A DNA stretch of 64,000 nucleotides from CAVXEH01 sp963805305 (GCA_963805305.1 CAWDTM010000003.1:248001-312000); one strand, 5' to 3'. Positions 33,083 to 41,688 are shown, counted from the first letter of the stretch. The notes: generated by a model from the letters alone, not told the origin. A program made the numbers and translations.

Positions 33083-34429
33083 TCAGTCGTGACCGTGGCC
33101 GCGCCCATGCCCGTTGCCGCCCCCATTGCCGTGGCCCGCGCCGGCTCCGCCCTCGGAGGCGCTTGCGGCCGCTGACCGGCATGCCGCGGTGAGCGCATCG
33201 ACGTAGCGTCCGGCCGCAGCCTCGCCCATGGCGGCCAGCTGCCGCGGCGTCACGGCGGCAGAGGCCGCATCCGATCCACAGTCGCGCCGGTAGGCCTCCG
33301 CGAGTGCGCTCGCCCACGCCGGCGCCGTCTCCGGGGCCGAGGGGCTCGGCAGCGGAGCGGCCGCTCGGCTCATGGCTCCCAGGCCGGCGAACCCCGCGAT
33401 GCCGCCAATCAGCAGGACCAGCGCGAGCCCGGGGGCGACCAGGGGCCGCAGCCGGGCCCCGCGCGGCGGATGGGCCCGGAGGGATCTCGGAACGGCAATG
33501 GCGGTCCGCGTTGCCTCCTCGAGGCGTACCGGTGCGGGGGCGTCGCACGCCAGGGCCGGGGCGGCATCGCCGGCGAGCCAGGCCCGGAGCGCCGCGGCCA
33601 CGATGCCGGCGTGGCGAGGCCGCTCCTCGGCGCGGCTGCGGAGGCAGGCGCGCACGACGGCCCGCAGCGCGGGATGCACGCCCGGCAGGGCCGGCGGGCC
33701 GGATGCCTGCGCCTCGAGCAGCCCCACCGGGGACCCGGCCTCGTAGGGAGGGTGTCCGGTGACCATCTCGTGGAGGACCGCACCCAGCCCGTACAGGTCG
33801 ACGCGCGGGGTGAGCGGTTCGCCGGCCAGCTGCTCCGGGGCCATGTAGCGCAGCGTCCCCATCACGAGACCCGTCTCGGTGCGCCCCTCCGCGCTGTCGC
33901 CCAGCACCCGGGCGATGCCGAAGTCGACCAGGCGCGGGAGGCCGTCGCGGGCGAGCAGGACGTTGCCAGGCTTCACGTCGCGGTGGATCACCCCATGGAT
34001 GTGGGCGTGGTACAGCGCATCGGCCAGGGATGCCGCGATGCCCGCGGCGATGCGGGGCGCAAGCCATCCGTCGCGCCGGAGGCGAGCCGACAGGGGTTCG
34101 CCATCGACGTGCTCCAGCACGATCGCCGGGCGCGGACCCGGGTCGATGTCCAGCACCCGGATGATGCCCGGGTGCGAGAGCCTCGCCACCGCTCGCGCCT
34201 CCCCGATGAGCCGATCACGCGACGCGGCGTCCGGCAGGAGGTGAGCGTGCAGGAGCTTGACGGCGACCGTGTGGCGCGTGGCTTCGTCGAAGGCCCGCCA
34301 GACTTCGGCGCTGCCGCCAACCGCCATCAGCTGCGTGAGGCGGTATCGGTACAGGATGCGCGTCGGCGCAGACGGGGGCCGCGCGCCGGGTGGATCGACG
34401 GTCTTCACGTCCGGAGACGGAGCACGCAC
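33083..34429 (-). CDS. Membrane-anchored Ser/Thr protein kinase (PknB-like)
   Basis: About 448 residues. The kinase domain (about residues 28-280) has MAVGGSAEVWRA, VAVKLL, HRDVKPGN, DFG in VDFGIARV, and MAPEQ, all intact and so catalytically competent. One hydrophobic helix (LALVLLIGGIAGFAGLGAM) follows near residue 335, leaving a short outer part of about 100 residues with no PASTA repeat. It ends in a Gly/His tail (GHGRGHGHD) that might bind metal. GTG start at 34429, divergent from the ridA-like gene across only 21 nt. Confidence 0.87.
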   Translation of the reverse strand: MRAPSPDVKTVDPPGARPPSAPTRILYRYRLTQLMAVGGSAEVWRAFDEATRHTVAVKLLHAHLLPDAASRDRLIGEARAVARLSHPGIIRVLDIDPGPRPAIVLEHVDGEPLSARLRRDGWLAPRIAAGIAASLADALYHAHIHGVIHRDVKPGNVLLARDGLPRLVDFGIARVLGDSAEGRTETGLVMGTLRYMAPEQLAGEPLTPRVDLYGLGAVLHEMVTGHPPYEAGSPVGLLEAQASGPPALPGVHPALRAVVRACLRSRAEERPRHAGIVAAALRAWLAGDAAPALACDAPAPVRLEEATRTAIAVPRSLRAHPPRGARLRPLVAPGLALVLLIGGIAGFAGLGAMSRAAAPLPSPSAPETAPAWASALAEAYRRDCGSDAASAAVTPRQLAAMGEAAAGRYVDALTAACRSAAASASEGGAGAGHGNGGGNGHGRGHGHD

Positions 34430-34450
34430 CGTGCCACCTGCTAGGCTCGG

Positions 34451-34936
34451 ATGGTGACCTCCCCCAGCGATCGGCTGCGCGAGCTTGGCCTGGCCCTGCC
34501 GCCGGCCATGGAGCCACCTCCCGGCACGCGGCTGCCGTTCGGCTGGTCACGGGTCGCCGGCAACCGCCTGATCCTCTCGGGCCACGGGCCCCAGGATCCG
34601 GACGGGCGCCTGACCGGACCCTTCGGGCAGGTCGGCGCCGAGGTGAGTGAGGAGGAGGCCTACCGGGTCGCGCGGCTGATCGCCCTGTCCATGTTCGGCA
34701 CGATCCAGCACGCCATCGACGACCTTGGCCGGGTGACCGCCTGGCTGCGCGTCTTCGGCATGGTCAGCTCCGCCCCGGACTTCACCCGCCAGCCTGCGGT
34801 CATCAACGGCTTCAGCGACCTGGTCCTGGACGTCTTCGGGCCGGAGATCGGCACCCACGCGCGCTCGGCCGTGGGGATGGCGGCCCTGCCCTTCGGGCTC
34901 CCGGTCGAGGTCGAGGCAGAGGTCGCCTTCGCCTGA
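34451..34936 (+). CDS. RidA/YjgF/YER057c family protein
   Basis: About 161 residues. RidA proteins hydrolyse reactive enamine/imine intermediates from PLP enzymes. The region NRLILSGHGPQD is in the position of the family's N-terminal strand, and FTRQPAVINGFSDLVLDVFG with HARSAVGMAALPFGLPVEVEAEVAF ends the fold; the last matches the RidA signature well, though the usual catalytic Arg is in HARSA. An ATG at 34451 and a GTG at 34454 are both possible; TAGGCT is 6 nt before the latter. Confidence 0.83.
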   Translation: MVTSPSDRLRELGLALPPAMEPPPGTRLPFGWSRVAGNRLILSGHGPQDPDGRLTGPFGQVGAEVSEEEAYRVARLIALSMFGTIQHAIDDLGRVTAWLRVFGMVSSAPDFTRQPAVINGFSDLVLDVFGPEIGTHARSAVGMAALPFGLPVEVEAEVAFA

Positions 34937-34950
34937 GCTCCCGCGATCGG

Positions 34951-35736
34951 CTACGGGAAGAGGTCGTGCGAGCGGTCCATCACGATCGCCGACGCGCCCG
35001 CGTCCTCCCCCTCCCGCGGAGCGGGCACCGGCGCCACGTACCCGCGGACCAGGACCACCGGCCGCTGCCCGGTCTTGCCCCCGGCCAGGTCAGCCGCCGA
35101 GGCGAGCTCGTCGGCCACGGCGATCACCGTGGACTGCATGACCCGACCCTGGGCGTCCGGCATGCCCCGCAGGTCCACCAGGGCCGAGATTCCCGCGGAG
35201 CCGATGGCGACGTTCACGATGCCGTTGCGCCAGGGCCGTCCGAACGAGTCGGAGATGACCACCGCCGGCGGCGTGCCCACGCGTGCGCCGAGCGCTTCTC
35301 GCAGCGCTCGAGCCGATGCGTCGGGGTCGACGGGAAGCAGGGTCGCCGTGTCGCCGTCGCCCACGTTCGACTGGTCGACGCCGGCGTTCGCGCAGACCAG
35401 CCCGTGCCGGGTGCGGCTGATGATCAGGCCGCCATCGGCCCAGCGCACGATCTCCGCGGACTCGCGCAGGACCAGCTCCACCTGCCGCGCGTCCCTGTGC
35501 CAGCGGTCGGCCCAGTCCCGCGCCGTTTGCGAGGGATGCACGCTGTCGAGCGCCACGATCCGTCCCTCCGCCTTGGACACGATCTTCTGGGTGACCACCA
35601 GGACGTCGCCTGCCGCCAGGCCGATGGCGGCGCCCTCCAGGGCCGTTGCGATGATAGCGGCCAGGTCGTCGCCGGGCACCACCTCCGGAATACCGTCGAG
35701 CGCGAGGAGCTCGAGGCGTGGGGCGTCGCCGGTCAC
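34951..35736 (-). CDS. cofE: Coenzyme F420-0:L-glutamate ligase
   Basis: About 261 residues. It adds glutamate residues to F420-0 using GTP. Family motifs are GDVLVVTQKIVSKAEGR near the N-terminus, HGLVCANAGVDQSNV, and ISDSFGRPWRNGIVNVAIG. It lacks the C-terminal nitroreductase-like domain of mycobacterial FbiB, so dehydro-F420-0 reduction, if used, needs a separate protein. The GTG start overlaps the cofC stop in GTGA. Last gene of cofD-cofC-cofE. Confidence 0.92.
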   Translation of the reverse strand: MTGDAPRLELLALDGIPEVVPGDDLAAIIATALEGAAIGLAAGDVLVVTQKIVSKAEGRIVALDSVHPSQTARDWADRWHRDARQVELVLRESAEIVRWADGGLIISRTRHGLVCANAGVDQSNVGDGDTATLLPVDPDASARALREALGARVGTPPAVVISDSFGRPWRNGIVNVAIGSAGISALVDLRGMPDAQGRVMQSTVIAVADELASAADLAGGKTGQRPVVLVRGYVAPVPAPREGEDAGASAIVMDRSHDLFP

Positions 35737-36329
35737 GCGGTGACCCCGGTCGCCAGCCAGCGGGTGAGGTCGTCGGGCGTGTCGAGGTCGAAAGCGAGCC
35801 CGGGCCGCTGCACGATGACCGGGGTGACCCCTGCCTCCAGGGCCGCGGCCTCGTGGGCGGCCCGGCTGCCGGTCCCGAACGCGAACCTCATGACGTCTGG
35901 CGGTCGCAGGGCGAGCCCGTTCGTGCCGGTTCCGGCCCGATCCGGCGCGATCGCCACGCCACTCGCGCCACGGATCGCGTCCGCGAGGGCGGTCACGTCC
36001 TCCACGGTGAGCGATGGCAGGTCGCCGTGCAGCACCACCAGGGTCGTGATCCCGTCCGCCACGGCAACGTCGCGTGCCTGCTCCAGTCCCTCGTTCAGCC
36101 CCATCCCGCGCTGGACGGCGAGGCGCGCGCCGGCCGCCTCGACGAGGGGTGCCAGCGCCGCGGACGGCGAGATCACGACGACATCGGGGAGCGCGATGAG
36201 CGCCATGTGCAGGACCCGTCCGAGGAGCCGCGCGGCCAGGTCGCTTCGCTCCTCGACGGTGAGGACCGGAGCCAGCCGAGTCTTGGCTGCCGCCAGGCCG
36301 CGGTGCGGAACGATGACGCGAACGCTCAC
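35733..36329 (-). CDS. cofC: 2-phospho-L-lactate/phosphoenolpyruvate guanylyltransferase
   Basis: About 198 residues. It activates 2-phospholactate (or PEP) with GTP for F420 synthesis. The nucleotide-transferase opening is VIVPHRGLAAAKTRLAPVLT, and HGDLPSLTVEDV holds the metal-binding Asp, with DLDTPDDL near the end. Whether it uses phospholactate or PEP cannot be read from sequence. GTG start with TATGCT 6 nt upstream, so it may have its own leaderless promoter although cofD ends just 22 nt earlier. Confidence 0.9.
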   Translation of the reverse strand: MSVRVIVPHRGLAAAKTRLAPVLTVEERSDLAARLLGRVLHMALIALPDVVVISPSAALAPLVEAAGARLAVQRGMGLNEGLEQARDVAVADGITTLVVLHGDLPSLTVEDVTALADAIRGASGVAIAPDRAGTGTNGLALRPPDVMRFAFGTGSRAAHEAAALEAGVTPVIVQRPGLAFDLDTPDDLTRWLATGVTA

Positions 36330-36335
36330 CGGGGG

Positions 36336-36341
36336 AGCATA
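36336..36341 (-). promoter_or_regulatory. Putative -10 element of cofC
   Basis: Minus-strand TATGCT, 6 nt before the GTG at 36329, inside the cofD-cofC gap. It suggests extra internal transcription within the operon. Confidence 0.45.
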
Positions 36342-36350
36342 CCGACTTGC

Positions 36351-37280
36351 TCAGGCGGGCAGGATCGCGCGGGCCAGATCCGCGCGGTCGTCGTCGCTGC
36401 CCATGATCGTGGGGAGGACGCGAACCGCCATGCCAAGCGCCTCGATCGCCGGGCCGAGCGCGGCATCGGCCTCGTCGATCACGAACGTATCGAGCAGTCC
36501 GGCGTACAGCCGCGCAACGCCCACGGCGCTCGACTCGTGGCCCAGCGACACGAGCATCCTGTCCGCCGGTCCCTTGAGGGCCCGCCCGCCCACGATGGGG
36601 CTCACCCCGATGCACGGCACGCCACGCTCGCCCGCGGCCCGGATGGCCTCGCGGATGCCGGGGAGGGCCAGGATCGGACCCACCGAAACGATGGGGTTCG
36701 ACGGCCCGATGACCACCAGCTCCGCCTCGTCGATGGCGACCAGGACCGCCTCGCTGGGCCGCGCGTCCTCGACGCCGTCGAAGCGCACGTCGCGCACGTC
36801 GGGCTCCTGCCGACGCCCGACGAAGTAGTCCTGGAACTCGAGCTCGCCGGCATCGGTCCCGACCACGGTCCGCAGGCGGTCGTCCGTGGCTGGCAGCAGG
36901 CGGCTCGGGATGCCCAGCGCCTCCGCCATGGCCCCGGTCGCGTCGGTCAGGCTGGCACCTTCGCGGATGAGGCGGGTCCGTCGCACGTGGGTCGCAAGGT
37001 CGCCGTCGCCGACCCGGAACCAGGTCGGCTCGCCGTAGCGGCCCAGCAGCCGGAGGGCGGTCCAGGTGTCGCCGGCCACGCCCCACCCGGTGTCGGGGTT
37101 CAGGATCCCGGCCAGCGTGTACAGCACCGAGTCGACATCGGGCGAGACGTGCAGCCCGAAGAGCTCCGTGTCGTCGGCGACGTTGACGACCACGGTCAGG
37201 TCGCCGGCGGGCAGGACCTGCTGGAAACCGTGGGCCAGCCTCGCGCCGCCGGTGCCTCCGGCGAGCAGCGTAACGCGCAT
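36351..37280 (-). CDS. cofD: 2-phospho-L-lactate transferase
   Basis: About 309 residues. It transfers the phospholactyl (or enolpyruvyl) group to FO, giving F420-0 or its dehydro form. The protein opens with LLAGGTGGARLAHGFQ, followed by VVVNVADDTELFGLHVSPDVDSVLY split around the metal site, and VVIGPSNPIVSVGPILAL, all diagnostic of CofD. ATG at 37280, with TACGCT 6 nt upstream. First gene of the F420 operon; the FO synthase genes are not here. Confidence 0.94.
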   Translation of the reverse strand: MRVTLLAGGTGGARLAHGFQQVLPAGDLTVVVNVADDTELFGLHVSPDVDSVLYTLAGILNPDTGWGVAGDTWTALRLLGRYGEPTWFRVGDGDLATHVRRTRLIREGASLTDATGAMAEALGIPSRLLPATDDRLRTVVGTDAGELEFQDYFVGRRQEPDVRDVRFDGVEDARPSEAVLVAIDEAELVVIGPSNPIVSVGPILALPGIREAIRAAGERGVPCIGVSPIVGGRALKGPADRMLVSLGHESSAVGVARLYAGLLDTFVIDEADAALGPAIEALGMAVRVLPTIMGSDDDRADLARAILPA

Positions 37281-37286
37281 GCGGGC

Positions 37287-37292
37287 AGCGTA
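37287..37292 (-). promoter_or_regulatory. Putative -10 element of the cofDCE operon
   Basis: Minus-strand TACGCT, 6 nt before the cofD ATG, with no Shine-Dalgarno. Confidence 0.5.
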
Positions 37293-37422
37293 GCCCCTGG
37301 ACGCCGCGCCCGCTGCCGGCGCGAGCAGGCATCGCCATTCGACGCGCTTCCGACCTGCCTGGCGCGACCACCAGTTGCGCTCCTTGGCTCCGCGATGGGA
37401 CACGGCGTCCCACCGGCCGGTC

Positions 37423-38358
37423 TCAGGCGGACTCCAGCATGGGCTTCACCTCGCGGACCAGGCGGTCCAGGCTTTCCTCGTCATACGGCGCCGGGAAGCC
37501 CACGGTGAAATGGTGGAAGCCGATCTCCCGGTACGGACGCAACATGTCGGCGACCTGCTCCGGCGACCCGACCAGCTGGTTCTGCCAGGGCCGCGCCTGG
37601 CCGTTGTGCGCGAAGATGCGGTCCATCACGCGCTGCGCCTCGGCCGGGTCGTCGCGGATCACGCAGACGCCCACCCCGGCGGTCCGCTCGATCTCCGCTT
37701 CGTCGCGCCCCACCTCCGCGCAGTGCCGGCGGAGGACCTCGTCCTTGTGCCTGACGTTGTCGAGCCCTCCGCCCACGTTGCAGGCATCTGCGTAGCGGGC
37801 CACGATCCGCAGCGTCCTTCGCTCGCCGCCACCGCCGATGACGATCGGCAGGTGGTCCTGGACGGGCGCGGGAAGGTTCCGCACCCGCTGCGCGCGGTAG
37901 TAGCGGTCGCCGGACGGCTGGGTGCCACGGAGCATGCCGTGCATGATGCCGACCGCCTCCTCGAGCCAGCGCAGCCGCTCGCCGGGCGACTCGCCGAACT
38001 CGAACCCGAAAGCCGTGTGCTCCGTCTCGAACCAGGCGCCACCGATGCCCAGAACCGCCCGGCCGCCTGAGATGTGGTCGAGGGTGGTGGCCATCTTTGC
38101 CACCAGGGCCGGGTTGCGGAAGGTGTTGGCGCCAACCATGAGGCCGATCTTCGCCTGCTTCGTCGCCTCGGCCCAGGCGGCCAGCGTCAGCCAGCCCTCG
38201 AACATCGGCCCGTCGTCCGACCCGACGATGGGATACAGGTGGTCCCAGGTCCACACGCTAAAGAAGCCCAGTTCGTCGGCCCGGACTCCAACGTCGTGGA
38301 GCGGCTTCCAGTCTGTGTACTGGTTCCAGAAGAGCGCGCCGAGCTTCACGTCTGCCAT
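37423..38358 (-). CDS. LLM-class F420-dependent oxidoreductase
   Basis: About 311 residues, luciferase-like barrel. The opening LGALFWNQYTDWKPL, FSVWTWDHLYPI, and LMVGANTFRNPALVAKMATTLDHISGGRAVLGIGGAW (split here) are typical of F420-dependent members such as glucose-6-phosphate dehydrogenase relatives and TIGR03560-type proteins. The substrate is unknown. It directly follows the cofDCE operon on the same strand, upstream of it, with its own TACGCT promoter, which supports F420 use. Confidence 0.87.
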   Translation of the reverse strand: MADVKLGALFWNQYTDWKPLHDVGVRADELGFFSVWTWDHLYPIVGSDDGPMFEGWLTLAAWAEATKQAKIGLMVGANTFRNPALVAKMATTLDHISGGRAVLGIGGAWFETEHTAFGFEFGESPGERLRWLEEAVGIMHGMLRGTQPSGDRYYRAQRVRNLPAPVQDHLPIVIGGGGERRTLRIVARYADACNVGGGLDNVRHKDEVLRRHCAEVGRDEAEIERTAGVGVCVIRDDPAEAQRVMDRIFAHNGQARPWQNQLVGSPEQVADMLRPYREIGFHHFTVGFPAPYDEESLDRLVREVKPMLESA

Positions 38359-38364
38359 GACGCG

Positions 38365-38370
38365 AGCGTA
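38365..38370 (-). promoter_or_regulatory. Putative -10 element of the LLM oxidoreductase gene
   Basis: Minus-strand TACGCT, 6 nt before the ATG at 38358, identical in sequence and spacing to that of cofD. Confidence 0.5.
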
Positions 38371-38421
38371 CCGGATCGTCGCCGCCTCCGCGTGGGAAGG
38401 GCCAGCGCGGAGGTCCCGGCG

Positions 38422-38766
38422 TCAGCCGCGCGGTCTGACGATGTCGACCGAGATCTCCACCGCCGGAGCCGCTCCCCTGTTCTCGAGCCAGTGGGTCGTG
38501 CTCCGATCCTCCGGCCAGCCCACGCCGGGTCCGTAGTCCGTGGCGACGCGGTTCCGGTGGTCCGTGATCGTCCCCTCCAGGATGTAGACGATGCCCGGCC
38601 TGCCGACATGGTCGTGCAGCGGGCCGAAGACACCGCCGGGCTCCATGGTCACCATCCGCATCCGGAGCTGGAGTCCGGCCAGGGCCTCGATCTCGGGACC
38701 CAGGTCAACGCTGCTCAGCAGCTTCGTGGTGACGCCTCGCGTCTCCGGCGCCTGCTCCTCGCTCAT
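38422..38766 (-). CDS. Small cupin-domain protein
   Basis: About 114 residues, a single cupin barrel. First metal motif region GPLHDHVGRPGIVYILEGTIT holds HxH and the Glu; the second region is STTHWLENRG. It could bind metal and act as a dioxygenase, isomerase or sensor. It lies 24 nt downstream of the PPOX gene and 63 nt upstream of the LLM gene, so all three may be co-transcribed. Confidence 0.8.
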   Translation of the reverse strand: MSEEQAPETRGVTTKLLSSVDLGPEIEALAGLQLRMRMVTMEPGGVFGPLHDHVGRPGIVYILEGTITDHRNRVATDYGPGVGWPEDRSTTHWLENRGAAPAVEISVDIVRPRG

Positions 38767-38790
38767 CGCGCTCTCCTCGGCGTGCTGCGG

Positions 38791-39252
38791 TCAGTCCTCC
38801 GCGGACCAGCCATGGCGGACGACCTTGTCCACCTTCACGCGGATCGTGAGCCGCTGCTGGCCGTTGAAGCCGTCCGGGTCATCGCCGTAGCGGAGTGCCA
38901 GCGCGCGGATATCGGCCATTGCTCGCTCGCGGTCATCGTCGAGCTCCACGCTGCCGCGCAGCGCCACCCAGGTCAGCTCGTCCTCGAAGCAGAGGCTGAC
39001 GCGCGGGTCGCGGCGCAGGTAGCGCGCCTTGGCGCGCCCTTCCTTGGTGTTCATCAGGATGGTGTCGGGGCGATCCGGGTCGAGGTCGAACCACATCACC
39101 GACTGGCTGGGCGCCCCTTCGTCGGTGAGCACGCCAAGAACCGGGAAGCGCAGCTTCGCGGCGAGCCATTCGCGCAGCTCGTCGGAAAGCGCACGCTCGA
39201 TCGTCAGGTCGGGATCGGTCAAATCCGCCTCCATGTCAGGGTGCCTTGCCAT
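38791..39252 (-). CDS. PPOX-class (pyridoxamine-phosphate-oxidase-like) protein, probably F420-binding
   Basis: About 153 residues, split-barrel flavin/F420 fold. FPVLGVLTDEGAPSQSVMWFDLD and ILMNTKEGRAKARYLRRDPRVSLCFED are typical of the F420-dependent PPOX group, where the Arg/Lys-rich stretch binds the cofactor phosphate. The reaction is unknown. Start at 39252 or, with AAGG 9 nt upstream, 39234. The nearby cof genes support F420 use. Confidence 0.84.
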   Translation of the reverse strand: MARHPDMEADLTDPDLTIERALSDELREWLAAKLRFPVLGVLTDEGAPSQSVMWFDLDPDRPDTILMNTKEGRAKARYLRRDPRVSLCFEDELTWVALRGSVELDDDRERAMADIRALALRYGDDPDGFNGQQRLTIRVKVDKVVRHGWSAED

Positions 39253-39333
39253 GCGACGCCGATCGGCGGGCGTTCGCCCGCGCGCGGGCTGGCGCCGCTG
39301 CCCAATCCTAGCCCGATGGCCCGGCGAGCGCCC

Positions 39334-41028
39334 TCAGCCGTCTGCCGCCGCCGCCGCATCGGCCTCCGCCTCAGCCCGCGTCGCCTCCTTGATGTTCGGG
39401 ATGAACAGGCTGAGGATCAGGCCCAGCAGGACGAAACCGGTCGCGAAGCGCGACGCGTTGCGAGCGCCGTTGACGAACGAGTCCTCGACCGCGGAGCGGA
39501 TCACCGGGTTGAGGTAGGGGCGCGCCGCATCGGGAATCTGTGGGCTGGTCAGGACCTGGGGCAGTGCCTGGCCGAAAGTGGATTCGATTGGCCCGGCGAT
39601 GACATCCACCAGGCGGGAGGGTGGCATCGGCAGCTGGGCCACCGCCTGCGGCGGCATCTGCGCGAAGGCGGCCGTCAGGCGGTCGCGCGTCCCGCTGCCC
39701 AGGCCCACGGCCAGGACCGTGCCCAGGATGGCGATCCCCAGCGCGCTGCCCACCTGGCGCAGGGTCGAGGTGCCCCCCGACGCAACGCCGGACTCGTCGC
39801 GCGGGATCTCCGCAAGCGCGACGTTGGTGAGCTGCGCCGTGGCCAGCCCAACGCCGATCCCGTAGACCCCAAGGGGTGGCACCAGGGCCCACACGGACAG
39901 GTCGGGGCTGAAGAGCAGGCCGATCCAGAAGATGGCCGTCGCCTCCAGCGCCATGCCGGCGGTCACGACCCACTTGGGGCCGATGCGCGCCGAGAGGGTG
40001 CCGGCGGACGGGCCGGCGATGAAGGTCCCGATGGCGAGCGGCAGGAGCGCGAGTCCGGTGTCGAACGCCGAAAGGCCAAGCATCCCCTGCAGGAAGAGCG
40101 GGATGACGAAGAGCAGGCCGAACTCGCCCAGGCTCAGGACCACCGCCGTCAGGTTGCCGAACCGGTAGCCGGGGTGGCGGAAGAGGCGGAAGGCGAAGAT
40201 CCCGCTGAAGTCGTGGCGCCCCTCCTTGCGGAGCTCCCGGACCGTGAAGGTGGCGAGGGCGACGGCGGAGACCGCGAAGACGAGCGGGACGACGCTCACC
40301 GCCCAGCCGGTCGGCCAGGTCAGGCCGAAGAGGCCGAACGGCTGTGACTGGCCCCACCACCCGTACTTGTAGCCCTCGATCAGGCCGAAGACTAGCGAGC
40401 CGAAGCCGACCATGGTCAGCAGGGCGCCTGTGACGTCGAAACGACGCTGCGCGTGCTCGTCGCGCGACTCGTTGATGTAGGCGAGCGTGCCGATCACCGC
40501 GACGGCGGCGATGGGCAGGTTGATGAGGAACGCCCAGCGCCAGGACGCATTCGTCGTCAGCCAGCCACCGATGAGGGGTCCGATGGCGGCCATGCCGCCG
40601 ATGACCGAGCCCCAGATGCCGAAGGCGATCCCGCGTTCCCGGCCACGAAACTCGCTCGACACGATCGACAGCGTGGCGGGCGAGATGGCGGCACCGCCGA
40701 GCCCCTGGAGCAAGCGGGCCACCAGCAGCAGGTTCCCGTTGGGGGCGATGCCCGCCAGGAGCGAGGCCGACGCGAAGGTGACGAGGCCGATGATGTACAT
40801 CCGGCGCCGGCCAACGAGGTCACCGACCCGCCCCAGGGTGACGAGCAGCGCCGCGAAGACGAGGCTGTAGATCGTGTTCACCCACTCGGCGGTGGTGAAG
40901 TCGATCTTGAGGTCCTCGATGATCACCGGGATCGCAACGTTCACGATCGAGGCATCGACGATGATCATCGAGAGGCCCAGGCTGAGCATGACGAGCCCGA
41001 GCCATCGGTTGCGGTTGCTGCTGGCCAT
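39334..41028 (-). CDS. DHA2-type MFS drug exporter (EmrB/QacA-like)
   Basis: About 564 residues with about 14 hydrophobic helices. MIIVDASIVNVAIPVI is the DHA2 helix 1 signature, and LGRVGDLVGRRRMYIIG the loop 2-3 motif. It should export lipophilic drugs or metabolites by proton antiport. It is divergent from a MarR gene with a 19-nt palindrome between them, so substrate-induced derepression is likely. A C-terminal loop of about 80 residues separates the last two helices. Confidence 0.9.
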   Translation of the reverse strand: MASSNRNRWLGLVMLSLGLSMIIVDASIVNVAIPVIIEDLKIDFTTAEWVNTIYSLVFAALLVTLGRVGDLVGRRRMYIIGLVTFASASLLAGIAPNGNLLLVARLLQGLGGAAISPATLSIVSSEFRGRERGIAFGIWGSVIGGMAAIGPLIGGWLTTNASWRWAFLINLPIAAVAVIGTLAYINESRDEHAQRRFDVTGALLTMVGFGSLVFGLIEGYKYGWWGQSQPFGLFGLTWPTGWAVSVVPLVFAVSAVALATFTVRELRKEGRHDFSGIFAFRLFRHPGYRFGNLTAVVLSLGEFGLLFVIPLFLQGMLGLSAFDTGLALLPLAIGTFIAGPSAGTLSARIGPKWVVTAGMALEATAIFWIGLLFSPDLSVWALVPPLGVYGIGVGLATAQLTNVALAEIPRDESGVASGGTSTLRQVGSALGIAILGTVLAVGLGSGTRDRLTAAFAQMPPQAVAQLPMPPSRLVDVIAGPIESTFGQALPQVLTSPQIPDAARPYLNPVIRSAVEDSFVNGARNASRFATGFVLLGLILSLFIPNIKEATRAEAEADAAAAADG

Positions 41029-41112
41029 GGGTGGTGGGTGCGTTCCTCGTATGGCGGTGATCCGTGACCGGTACGGCAAGCGCAGCGGTCGCAGATCAGT
41101 TTCGGTACGAAT

Positions 41113-41131
41113 TAGTTTCTTGCGGAAACTA
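41113..41131. promoter_or_regulatory. MarR operator between divergent DHA2 exporter and MarR genes
   Basis: TAGTTTC-TTGCG-GAAACTA, with 7-nt perfect inverted arms, 17 nt before the MarR start and 84 nt before the exporter start. The -10 hexamer TACACT follows 3 nt after it, so binding would block the MarR promoter. CGGTAC occurs on both sides (41103-41108 and 41132-41137). Confidence 0.7.
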
Positions 41132-41134
41132 CGG

Positions 41135-41140
41135 TACACT
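41135..41140 (+). promoter_or_regulatory. Putative -10 element of the MarR gene
   Basis: TACACT, 7 nt before the ATG at 41148. The same hexamer occurs at two further genes downstream. Confidence 0.55.
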
Positions 41141-41147
41141 TCGCCGC

Positions 41148-41624
41148 ATGGCACGGCAACCACGGGCTCGCGGCGAGCGGCTGAGCCGCGGTGCGTACGA
41201 GGTAAGCGAGCTGCTGGTTCGCGCCCAGGAGGCCGGCCGCAGCACCCACGCCCCAGGCGCCCCGGAGCCGGCACCCATGTCGCCCCACGCCGTCCGCGCC
41301 GCCATTCACCTGGCCATGGCGGAGACCGAGACAGTGGGTGAGCTGGCCCATGGACTGGGCGTCAGCGTGGGCTGGGCGAGCCGCATCGCCAACGAGATGG
41401 AGCGCAGCGGCCACCTGGTCCGCGAACGCGAGACCGATGACCGGCGCGTCGTGCGCCTGAGCCTCTCCCCCGAGGCACAGCGCCTCATCCGCGCCTACTA
41501 CGCCTGGCGCGGCCAGGCCGTGGAGCGCGTGCTGGACGAGCTGGGCGCCGGCGAGCGTGACGCCGTCCGCCGCTTCCTGCGACGGGTCGCCGAAGAACTC
41601 GAGCGCGGACCCACCGCCGGCTGA
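41148..41624 (+). CDS. MarR-family transcriptional regulator
   Basis: About 158 residues. Helix-turn-helix ETVGELAHGLGVSVGWASRIANEME is followed by the wing ERETDDRRVVRLSLS with the MarR DDRR signature. The N-terminal region is basic. It probably controls the divergent DHA2 exporter and itself. Its own short 5' gap and leaderless promoter would give tight autoregulation. Confidence 0.87.
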   Translation: MARQPRARGERLSRGAYEVSELLVRAQEAGRSTHAPGAPEPAPMSPHAVRAAIHLAMAETETVGELAHGLGVSVGWASRIANEMERSGHLVRERETDDRRVVRLSLSPEAQRLIRAYYAWRGQAVERVLDELGAGERDAVRRFLRRVAEELERGPTAG

Positions 41625-41682
41625 GCGCACGTCTGAGCCTTGCCGAGCCGCAGGGAGGTGTCGCCATCGGTCTGCCGACCCC

Positions 41683-41688
41683 TACACT
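41683..41688 (+). promoter_or_regulatory. Putative -10 element of the second LLM gene
   Basis: TACACT, 6 nt before the ATG at 41695, without a Shine-Dalgarno. Confidence 0.5.

Noticed and set aside
38074..40347. A 757-codon plus-strand frame
   Set aside because: Antisense to the LLM, cupin, PPOX and DHA2 genes, all with clear family motifs.
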